This document shows positions 33,785 to 44,200 of a stretch of 49,942 bases of DNA, piece after piece. Position 1 is the first letter of the stretch. The number at the start of each line of letters is the position of its first letter. The position numbers and the translations under genes are program-made. Below the pieces are notes generated by a model that saw only the letters and a program-made list of their open reading frames with translations, was not told the origin of the DNA and ran no database searches. The DNA comes from Perkinsus chesapeaki (taxonomy: Eukaryota; Perkinsozoa; Perkinsida; Perkinsidae), in the NCBI GenBank assembly GCA_013115145.1, contig JAAPAO010000227.1:1-49942 (forward strand), written 5' to 3'.

Positions 33785-36700
33785 ATGAACGGTGAATCAT
33801 CAGCTACAATATCTACTGTGGGAACTGACGACGTTGTCGCAGAGACCTCATCTCGACCAGCTACCTCTCCTACTAACAAGAAGAAGAAGATTGTTTCTTA
33901 CTTCAAGCTTTTTCGGTTTGCAACTGGTCCGCAATTAGGTGCAGTCAGTAAGCACAACGCGTTCGGGTGTATTACTCTGTAGTTTGTCTCCCTTAGTTGT
34001 TGCGGTGTTGGCCGCGGCGCTGCACGGTTTGGCGATGCCCATGTTCGCTTACATCTTCGGTGATCTCGTTGGTGGGTTATAAATGAATAACCCTCCTGAG
34101 TCTTTATGTTCATTCAGACGTCCTCGGTAACCCTCAAGGTACCGAATTCATGGATGAGATTTCCAAGAGATGTCTCTATCTCGTAAGTTTCGTGACCTCT
34201 CCACCGTGATTTCTATCGTTTAGGTTTATGTTGGCCTTGGGGCGTTGGTTATGGCTGGCATTTGGCACGGTCTCCTAACGTTTACAGCCCAGAGACAAGC
34301 AACTACTATGCGCAGGGCTTATTTTGAAGCCGGTAGCTCATCGTCAAGTTAATTTGGTCATTGTACATATGTCTATCAGTTCTCTCCCATGACGTTGCTT
34401 GGTTCGATACGATATCTCCGGCCGAGCTGCCTACTAGAATGACGGAGGACGTTGCTAAAGTATCATGGAAGCTGCCAATCTCGTGGATCGTTGATGCCCT
34501 TGTTCAGGTCCAGAACGCCATAGGGTTCAAATTAGGTGTCTTCACTATGAATTTTTCAATGTTCATTTTCGGCTATGTATTAGGATTTATAAGAGGCTGG
34601 AAGGTCAGCTTGGAATTAGGGGAAGTTTGGTAGCTAAATCCATTAGGTTTGTCTCGTAGCCATTGCAGCCATGCCAGTAGTAATCGCCGCATCGGCGATA
34701 CTCGGTCACGCTATGGCGCAGTCTGCTAATGAATCGCAAACGTGGTATGCTAGGGCTGGCGCAGTTGCCGAAGAGGTGATCTGGAGAAGTTAAATAGTGC
34801 TTATGTTGGTGACAGGTCCTTAGCTCAATTCGTACAGTAACTATGATGGGTACGCAAAAACGTGAAGTTGAAAGATATGGCAAATCCTTGGAGGAAGCTC
34901 GTAAAGGTAACCTTTTATTTGGAAAGATATTCTATATTATGTGAGTAGGTGGAACCAGATTGGGTTGCCAAGCTGGACTTGGTCTTGGTCTTACTTTCGG
35001 TGCCATTTACGGTTCCTATGCCCTCACTTTTTGGTAAGCTAATAACACGGCGTGACCTGAGCATGCACCTTCCTCCTCAGGTATGGTGGCACATTGGTGC
35101 GTGATGGTGTTTTCAATGACTTTACCGATAAGCCCTACAATGGTGGTGATGTTCTCACCATCTTCTTCTCCTTGATCATGGGTCAGTCCTTTGCTGCTCT
35201 TTATCAGCATTACCCGTCTTTCTCCTAGGCACATTCGGACTGGGTCAAGCCCTCGCGCCTATGCAAGCTTTTCATATCGGCCGCTCGTCAGCAACAGATA
35301 TCCAGGCACTCATCGACGATAAGAGCAGCGTGGTGGAGCCTCCTATGCCCCCGAGGAGCTCGGATGGTGATTGGCCCTTCTATAGCCCATCTGCATTCGT
35401 CCTTTGCAGGCTCGCTCGTGATGCCTTACTCGATCCCAAAGATGCAGACCATGACTCTGAAAAATGTGTGCTTCACTTATCCCTCCCGACCGGACGTCCA
35501 AGTTCTCAAGAATGTCTCACTGCAAATCGAAATTGGCAAGAAAGTTGCCTTTGTTGGAGAGAGTGGATCTGGGAAAAGTGAGATGTGACGATGTCTACTT
35601 ATCCCTATTAGTCTTTCAGGCACTATCGTCGGGTTGCTAGAGAGGTTTTATGACCCTACAACCGGCACAGTGCTTTTAAACGGTGAGGATATTAGAGAGT
35701 TAGATGGCAGTCCACAGTGTATCCGTTCCATATTTGGGTGAGGTTGTTCATTGGTGGTCGAGAGAGCATAGACATTACTATTAGGTACGTTGGACAGGAA
35801 CCTATCCTTTTTGCAGCCTCCATTAAGGAAAATCTGTCTTATGGTCTGCCGTACACACCCACTGATGAAGAGATAAAGTCAGCATGCAAGAGAGCTAATG
35901 TAGGGTTTTGTGATATCCTTAAATATAATATTGTTATTATTGTTTTATAAGGTACATTCATTTATATCATCCTTACCAGATGGTTATAATACATATTGTG
36001 GAAGTTCTAGTGGTGGTGGTAGTCAAATATCTGGTGGACAAAAACAACGTGTAGCAATAGCAAGAGCATTATTAAGAAATCCACAAGTAATTATTATAAT
36101 ATACTATTATTAATAATTATTATTATTAAAGATATTATTACTGGATGAGGCAACATCTGCTCTCGATAATGAGAGTGAACTTATGGTACAGGAGACTATT
36201 GACAGGTAGATTTTATTCCGCTCCCCGCGCGATAAGTATCGGTTCCTCCCTTATCTTCCAGCCTCCAGCGTTCATCTCAATTGACAACCATCTCAATCGC
36301 ACATCGCCTTTCCACTATCCGCAACTCTGATGTGATCTTTGTCATGCAATCCGGATGCCTGATGGAGCAGGGCTCTCATGATGAGCTTATCGGTACGAAC
36401 GTGCTTGCTGTGGAGGAGGAGGCCTTGATGCTACATTTGTTTGATCAGCGAATCCTAAGGGTGTGTACAGCACACTGGTAGCTGCTCAGCATGCTGCTGC
36501 CACTAAAGGAAATAACAGGAGTGCTCGCCCTAGTCTCGTTCGTCAAGAGTAAGTGGGCACAGGTTCGATTCTCGGTGAAAACATTATTTTGTTCAGTTCC
36601 AATGCCAGCTCAAGCGCAGCGAGCCAATGTAGATGGTCTTTATTGATTAACCTAGGGAGCTAAGTTATTTCAGCCAATGGTGAGACAGCTATGGTCGTTG

Positions 36701-39259
36701 ACACCCGTACGGAGAAGGAGGTTGAGAGGGAACGTATAGAGAAGATCGCCAAGTCCTACAAGGTGGGGCCTGAAACGTCGGAAGACTGTTGTGTTCCTTG
36801 TCCCCCCCCCTTTTTGCCATTGGGAATTACCATTGGTATAATCAGGTCCCTTGGAGACGCTTACTGGCTCTATCCAAGCCAGAGTTTGGCTTCTATGTGC
36901 CAGCACTTCTGGGTGCTGTCATCTTTGGTTGTGTTATGCCGTTTGAAGGGTTCCTTCTCTCACGCTCGATGAGAGCATTTTACAAGACGGACCCAGATGA
37001 GATGATGGATGGTGTGACTCTGGCTAGTATTGGGTAATCATAGCTCAACCAATAGCCATTACGTCTTCCTGTCAGATATGTCATCCTCGGCGTCGCCTGC
37101 CTGGCGAGTGCATTCGTTCAAATGGGTGGGTTTGCCTATATCGGGGAGCACCTCACCAAGCGCGTCCGAAGTCTCTGTTTCACTAAGTTCCTCGAACAAG
37201 TGAGTTCACATTTTCAAAGGATCCTCCCCATGACTCCGCAGGATATGGCTTTCTTTGATGATCCCAAGCATTCGCCTGGTCGCTTAACAGCAGCGCTTGG
37301 CACATACGCTCTGAAGATGAATGCCATTAGTGGCGTCCAATTGGGTAAAAATTGCATCTTTATACTCAAGTGAAAATGATTTTAGCTTTAATGCTCTTCC
37401 TCTGCAGGTGCATACGTTCAACTTACAGCATCTCTCATTGCCGGACTCACCATTGCTTTCTTTGGGACATGGAAACTAACTCTGGTGATGATCGCAGTTC
37501 TTCCTTTGATGGCTGCAGCAGGTAGCTTTAGCATAGTTTTTTTCATCGCACGTGGCAGATTGGTGTAATTTAGGTGGCATTCAAATGGCGGTATTGCTCG
37601 GCATGGACAAGAACAAGAGTGCTGATTCCCTAGCGGCCAATCAGGTTGCGTCGGATGCGGTTCAAAACATTCGAACTATTCGTGCACTGGTCTCGGAGCA
37701 ATGGACACGCAATCTGTACGGAGGAGGTTTCTACGCTCTACTAACGTTGCTTGTTCAGGTTTCAAGATCTCCTCAAGCGTGCTGTTCCACAACAGGCACG
37801 GACGTCTAGCTGGGCTGCGTTATGGTATGGTATCTCGCAGGGCATTTTGTTCTTCAGTGTTGCTCTGGGATTCTGGTAAGTCCGTATCCACCCGCACAGT
37901 TCCACTACCGGTCTTCGCAAATCTCTGTTGATAAAGGTACGGTTCAAAATTGGTGCAAGATGAAGGTCTGACATTTGATAAAATGATACAATCTCTGATG
38001 GGTGTATTTCTTGCTGGTCTCGCAGCTGGTCAAGCTCTGGCCTTCGTTGGGGATATCAGCGAAGCGAAGGCAGCTGCCCACGATGTTTTCGAGCTGCTTG
38101 ACAGTGAGAGTTCCATTAACCCATCGAGTGAGAGTGGTAGAAGATACAGCGTCTGGGGACCACAAGTGAGCTGTCATCCCTTTTGTAGAGTTCATTACGT
38201 CAACCTCGATTAGGGCACATCTGCGCCTGCGGCGGTCAACATTAAGTTTAAGGATGTGGAGTTCTCGTATCCTCATCGTCCTGGTGCCAAGGTGGGGTTC
38301 AAGAGTCAGGAGTGGCTAGCGGTACAGCTCTTGGTGCATAGATTCTTTGCGGTTTAAGTTTTGAGATCGAGGCCGGCAAGACTGTGGCCTTAGTCGGTCC
38401 GAGCGGCGGAGGGAAGTCCACTGTGTTTGCTCTGCTGCAGAGGTTTTATGACCCAACTAGTGGAGAAGTAACATCTCCTTTCTTGGCTTTCTTGGCGTTA
38501 TGCGCATGCGTTCTTCCTCAGATACTTGTAGAGCCGGCTCAAGCTCGATTGGATGATATGAATGTTGCCTGGTGGAGAGAACAAATAGGTTTCGTTTCCC
38601 AAGAACCTGTACTGTTCGACCTCACCCTCGAGGAGAATGTCAGATATGGGTAACTGTCTGTGATTCTCCTATCATTAACATTCCTACTGCCTTATCAGTG
38701 CTCCTCCTATTGAACGTCCTGAGATGCTTTCTATTTGCGCTCGAGCTGGTATGAATGACTTTGCTGGCAGTAAAGTCGCATGGGATGTTGGTCTTGGTCC
38801 ACGTGGTGGGTTGTTGTCTGGAGGCCAAAAACAAAGAGTGGCCATTGCTCGAGCACTTATGCGACATCCAAGGTGAAATCTCATGGTACGCCGAATAAAC
38901 GCACCACATTTTCGAATCAGATTGCTTATGCTTGATGAGGCAACATCCGCTCTAGATTCGACATCAGAAGCCGTTGTCCAAAAAGCTATCGATGAGCTTA
39001 CCACTAAGAGAAGCTCTTCAACTGATGGTAGGTCTCGTTCTGAAATTTCGAGGTACACTATCTGGCGACGGTATTATTGTCAGGTGTGGCTGGAGTGAAG
39101 CCGACAACAATCGTCATAGCTCATCGTCTATCAACAGTCCATAACGCTGATTTAATCTTAGTAATTGCTAAAGGCCGTCTAGTTGAACAAGGAACACACA
39201 CTGAGTTGATGGAGAAGGAAGGAGTTTATTATGATTTACACCAGAAGGGCAGTCTGTGA
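33785..39259 (+). CDS. ABCB/P-glycoprotein-type full ABC transporter 2
   Basis: This is a tandem paralogue of gene 1 with the same TMD-NBD-TMD-NBD order and matching intron positions. The start at 33785 ([16 protein letters not shown]) is followed by [14 protein letters not shown]1 includes [31 protein letters not shown] and [22 protein letters not shown]1 has [14 protein letters not shown] (about 35560), [20 protein letters not shown], the signature exon 35952-36086, [10 protein letters not shown] and IAHRLST. The second half starts with a basic linker ([18 protein letters not shown]); NBD2 has GPSGGGKS (about 38400), [24 protein letters not shown] (about 38815), [20 protein letters not shown] and ends DLHQKGSL. 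All nucleotide-binding motifs are intact. The block 38551-38874 is nearly identical to gene 3, including an intron. Confidence 0.9.
35952..36086 (+). repeat. AT-rich signature exon, ABC transporter 2 copy
   Basis: This is the second copy of the 135-nt AT-rich exon carrying the NBD1 ABC signature. The preceding intron (about 35901-35951) and the following AT-rich intron (36087-36130) are also conserved with the gene 3 copy, whereas the Walker A region upstream has diverged. Confidence 0.9.
38551..38874 (+). repeat. Near-identical NBD2 block shared with 45944-46267
   Basis: These 324 nt cover the exon with [10 protein letters not shown], a full intron, and the exon with the second ABC signature. 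Compared with 45944-46267 I find a single base difference (t/c in GAGCACT[t/c]ATG), and the intron is identical, which points to recent gene conversion or duplication. Confidence 0.9.
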
Positions 39260-39730
39260 TCATTCTCCCTCTTTGTTGCAAATAAACAAAAGTTGTATAA
39301 TCGCTATGAGCTACTCTAAAGCATTTGTGACTACTTTTTTCATTATTGTGTCATATCATGTGTGACGAAAAGCAGCCTGTTGAGTTCACTCATGGCCGGT
39401 GTATAAGGTGAGTTACCTTAGGTAGCTACACTTTCATTAAAAGGAAGAGGCATCACCTCATCTGGAATGCGTGACCAGCAATTCCGTAACATTTCTGACA
39501 AACACAAAGCGCCTTGCCGTTATATGTGAAGCTATCTACTCGGTCACTGCTAACTAGGTAGCAAGGAATCACCCCTGGCGCCGACCCCGATATCTGTTAA
39601 CGATTTTCGATACACTAAGGCCATGAAGTAGATGGCGTGATGATATTATGTGACAAAGATGCTGCTGAACCCTTCCTAATAAAAAAAGGAATTATCACAT
39701 CAGGCACAGCTAGACGAAGTCCTTAAAGTT
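39260..39730. other. Intergenic between ABC transporter 2 and a secreted-protein gene
   Basis: These 471 nt contain the converging 3' ends of transporter 2 (plus) and the secreted-protein gene (minus). No further gene is supported. Confidence 0.4.
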
Positions 39731-40129
39731 TCAGTGAGCCTTCTCATATATCCGTGGTTTCTTGTCTAAATAAACGACAGTGAGTTGTGTCATCTTCTTA
39801 TTCACCTTGACTTTGTTAAACGTTTTGTTACCAATTTTCTTAGGGTACTTCTTCATTAACGGCTCAAGGTCACCCTCGTCGAAGATGAACTTCATAGTGC
39901 CGTTTTTGTACTGGTAATCGGTGAAGTAGATGTTCTTATTAGTGTCCGCCAATGCGGCATAGCCAAGGGCAACATCTATATCAATCTCAATGATGACAAA
40001 GTCAGTTTCACTTGGACTTTTGAGCGGTAAGAATGTGCCCGATGGTTGCTTTTGACCCAAAGCCATATAGAGCAGCAGCATCATAACCAACATCAGTGAG
40101 CTCGCGCTCAGAGGGGCGTGAGTTGACAT
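39731..40129 (-). CDS. Small secreted protein of unknown family
   Basis: A single intronless open frame of 132 codons starts at 40129. The N-terminus has a hydrophobic core (LMLVMMLLLYMALGQ), a good signal peptide with likely cleavage near AlaLeuGly-Gln. The mature part is rich in Lys and aromatic residues (ETDFVIIEIDIDVALGYAAL, IYFTDYQYKNGTMKFIF), has two NGT/NKT glycosylation motifs and no Cys. The C-terminus has beta-like strands (MTQLTVVYLDKKPRIYEKAH). No family is recognised. It sits between two ABC transporter genes on the opposite strand. Confidence 0.7.
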   Translation of the reverse strand: MSTHAPLSASSLMLVMMLLLYMALGQKQPSGTFLPLKSPSETDFVIIEIDIDVALGYAALADTNKNIYFTDYQYKNGTMKFIFDEGDLEPLMKKYPKKIGNKTFNKVKVNKKMTQLTVVYLDKKPRIYEKAH

Positions 40130-41240
40130 GTTATAACACAGCGCGAGACCAACCTTATTTTCAAATTAGCCAGTGACACGCGCATTTTCACAGTGGGGCT
40201 GCAACCTGATACGTCACTAGACAGGGCATCACATCAGAGGCACATACAGGAACATCAGAAGCAATGTTCTCAGAAGGAATGCATTCCATGTATCATATCG
40301 ATATAGTAATATATTTACTGAGAAAGTTACCATTAAATCTACACATGAGGAACACTTTGTGTGCCTCGAGGAACCCAATCGTATGGCGCTCGATGAGCCT
40401 CTCCATCATATGGCGCTATTGTACTCCCAGTCTACTACGCTGAATATCATGATCCATTGGCCGCTGACTGCCACAGTCGCGAATTCCAGCTCCTGAGTGA
40501 AGTAGAATACTCTCAAAAACTGCTTTTTTAGAAGGGCGGGCTCTTCCTCTGCTGTCGTGTAGAAGCAGGGAACACGATTAATGCATGTGCGTGGAGGGGA
40601 CCTGCTCCACTCCCATAAGGACCGGGCAGCGGGCTGGCAATAACAATTGGCCAATTTAATGCAGGATTCAACGGCAGGGGTGAACCCTAGTGGTGTCCAA
40701 CAGTCCTGTGATTGCTCCAGCACATCCTTGGCACTCCAGGAAATGTTAAGTTATGTCGTTCGCAATTCTGAAGGAAGCCTACGATGGATCTTCAACTATC
40801 ATAACTTCCCTACCATGCCCTTTACAAGATCGACTGCAGCGCCTTGTTGTTAAGCTTTATAACAAGACACTCTCTCCCTGATTTCAACATGCCTTGGAGC
40901 GACGAGACGAAGAAAGCCAGACCGCGCTAGCCATGAGGCTGAGCGTCACGCCGAGACGCCTCCGGACCCCAGAGATGTCTCACCATGCCGTCTCTGAGTT
41001 TACCCACACGCTGGCTCTGCATTTGCCGTATCTCCGGTTTTGATCGCATAATACAGCACACTTAAGGCTTGTTATATTACCCTTGTCATTCTCTTTAAAT
41101 TTTTCACCTATCAAGTAGTATTCCGATGATTGGTAACCTGTGCTCCAATAGACGTATCCGGTAGAGCAGTTGGGCAAGAATCTGAGCTTGAAGCGCGCTT
41201 AACTCACCCTTCTCCAAAATGTTCAGTTAATTTTTGTTAT
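40130..41240. other. Intergenic with possible degenerate secreted-protein fragments
   Basis: Apart from the minus-strand exon described at 40406-40726, a 65-codon minus frame without ATG lies at 40980-41177. It encodes a Cys- and Tyr-containing segment (STGYVYWSTGYQSSEYYLIG). It may be a remnant of a secreted-protein gene. The right end is the promoter of ABC transporter 3. Confidence 0.35.
40406..40726 (-). CDS. Possible 3' exon of an unknown Cys-rich protein
   Basis: An open minus frame runs from a plausible splice acceptor at about 40727 to a stop at 40406. It encodes DVLEQSQDCWTPLGFTP, then ESCIKLANCYCQPAARS, PRTCINRVPCFYTTAEEE and a hydrophobic end (FATVAVSGQWIMIFSVVDW). Six Cys in about 45 residues suggest an extracytoplasmic, disulphide-bonded domain. 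The upstream exon could be around 40850-40800 (KLNNKALQSIL), but I cannot establish a start. It could equally be a degenerate fragment. Confidence 0.35.
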   Translation of the reverse strand, partial: DVLEQSQDCWTPLGFTPAVESCIKLANCYCQPAARSLWEWSRSPPRTCINRVPCFYTTAEEEPALLKKQFLRVFYFTQELEFATVAVSGQWIMIFSVVDWEYNSAI

Positions 41241-44200
41241 ATGTTAGCATCATCAGCTTCGGCGGTAGAATCCTCCGTCGGAGATTATCTAGATGTAGCG
41301 GATGACCGGCCGCTTGCTCCCGGTTTACAAGAAAAGCCTTCTGCAAGGCGGTTAGTTCCCTTTCACCAGTTATTCCGTTTCGCAACAAAGTCCCAACTTC
41401 TAAAAATAAGTACCGCCTCTACATAAAGTAGCACTCTTCTATCATCGTCAATCCTTCAGTTGCTGCCTTAGCATCGGCTGTGATACACGGCCTGGCGATG
41501 CCACTGTTTGCGTTTGTGTTCGGTGACCTTGTGGGTAGGAACTGAACTGGAATGACATTGTACTCTCTTCGTGGTCAGATGTTCTAGGAGCAGGGGATGC
41601 CGACTTTGTTGATGAAGTGTCTAAGCGTTGCCTCCATATGGTATAACTGTTGTCCAGTTAAGCCTGTATTCCGACAGTCAGGTTTACATAGGACTTGGTG
41701 CTCTTGTGTTTGCATTTGTATGGCATTCGATATTGACATCAACCTCGCACAGCCAAGCAACCACTATGCGAGTTAGATACTTTGAAGCTGGTAAGATATG
41801 CGATGCACTACCGAGAGATCACCTTGCGCTGCTCAGTGTTGTCTCGGGATGTCGCTTGGTTTGATAAGGTGTCGCCTGCAGAGCTACCAACGCGAATCAC
41901 CGAAGATGTTGCCAAGGTAACTTCGACGGTGCCCCGCCTTGGTACGAGGTAACCAAGTAGCTAAGAGCGGTTTCCCAGGTACAGAATGCCATCGGCTTCA
42001 AGCTTGGCGTTTGTCTAGTGAACTCATCTATGTTCATCTTTGGTTATGCCATGGCCTTCGTGAGGGGTTGGGAAGTGGGTGGTATATCTCTGCACGTCGA
42101 CACTGATTGAGGCTCCTTCAGGTGTCCCTCATCGCGACAGCTTCAATGCCCATCGTCATCGGAGCATCCGCAGTCCTCGGGTATGCCATGGCTCAGTCGG
42201 CAAACGAGTCTCAGTCTTGGTACGCTCGAGCTGGTGCTGTTGCTGAAGAGGTATGTTTCCATGTTATTGACCTCGGTCTTCGAAGCTCCTCCGATGGGGC
42301 AGGTATTGAGCTCGATTCGCACGGTTACAATGATGGGCACACAGCGACGTGAAATTGAGAGATATGCAAGTAAATTAGAAGAAGCAAGGAAAGGTAGCCT
42401 TTGGTTCAACTGTCTGCAATATTCTCTCGTCTAGGCGGTACCAAACTAGGCCTTCAGTCGGGCTTGGGACTTGGCCTTACCTACGGCGCAGTGTACGGTG
42501 CTTATGCTATAACATTCTGGTAAATTATCTTAGTAAAGTTATTGTGACACTTTTATAAGGTACGGAGGCACACTTGTACGTGATGCGGTAATTAATGACT
42601 TCACGGGCAAGCCATATACTGGAGGAGACGTCCTGTCTGTTTTCTTCTCCCTTATCATGGGTATCGATCAAAGGCCCAACTACGGTATTCTGTCTGCCTC
42701 TTGTCAGGTACCTTTGGGCTTGGCCAAGCTCTCCCGCCTTTACAAGCATTCCAAATTGGCCGGGCGGCGGCTACTGATATTCACGAGGCTATAGATGAGG
42801 CGTCCGATACCATAGAGCAGCCCATACCTGCTGAGAGCCCCGACGGTGGGTCTACAGCGGGTGAACCTGATTCATACCCCCTTGCCAGGTCACCCCGTCA
42901 TTGACTATGGAGTCCCCAAGATGGAGAGCATACAACTGGAAAACGTCTTCTTCGCCTACCCCTCTCGCCCTGAAATTCAAGTCCTTAAAGGCGTATCGCT
43001 CGAGATAAAGATTGGCATGAAAGTTGCCTTTGTTGGAGAGAGTGGCTCAGGAAAGAGTATGTATGAGTATGCAGTGCTCTCTGTGATGGCTTATCCTTCC
43101 ATGTACAATCGTTGGGCTTCTCGAACGGTTCTATGATCCAGCGATGGGTAGAGTATTACTGAATGGAGAAGACATTCGCGAGATTGATGGAAGTCCTCAG
43201 TCTATAAGATCTATCTTTGGGTGATTTAGCGAGTTGTTTTAGCATAGGTGGCTGATGTCCTTTTCAGCTATGTTGGTCAAGAACCGATTCTATTTGCCGC
43301 GAGTATTAAGGAGAATCTCACGTATGGTCTGCCGTACACTCCCACTGACGAAGAGATAAAGTCAGCATGCAAGAGAGCTAATGTAGGGTTTTGTGATATC
43401 CTTAAATATAATATTGTTATTGTTGTTGTTTTATAAGGTACATTCATTTATATCATCCTTACCAGATGGTTATAATACATATTGTGGAAGTTCTAGTGGT
43501 GGTGGTAGTCAAATATCTGGTGGACAAAAACAACGTGTAGCAATAGCAAGAGCATTATTAAGAAATCCACAAGTAATTATTATAATATACTATTATTAAT
43601 AATTATTATTATTAAAGATATTATTACTGGATGAGGCAACATCTGCTTTGGATAATGAAAGTGAACTTATGGTACAGGAGACTATTGATGAGTAACCACC
43701 TTCTCTTTTTCCACTGCTAGCGCTAAATGCTTCTTAGTAATTTCTCCTCAGACTTCAGAAGACGACAGGCCTCACTACCATATCCATAGCTCATCGCCTA
43801 TCGACAATCCGCAACTCAGATGTTATTTTCGTTCTACAAGCTGGCTCTCTCGTTGAGCAAGGCACACATGAGGAACTGTTGAGTAAGCTATTCTATCACA
43901 TCATCGTGGTTGACCACTGATTCTTGCAGGGAATCCGGGAGGGCGATACTCCAATCTCATTGCGGCCCAGCAAGTGAACGTTGGTGAGCGAAGGAAGAGC
44001 GACCCGCGACCTAGTCTGCAAAGGCAAGAGTAAGGAATTCACTATAGGACTTAGCTCCCTTCATTCTGAGTTCTATTTAGATCTGACCCTGCTGATCCAA
44101 AAGCTGTAGAATGTAGGTTGCCCACATTTCTTTGTCACCATGAGGCGAATCCTTCAGTGATCAAGCCTCAAGTCACTATGAAAGCGGAAAAGACCGAGAG

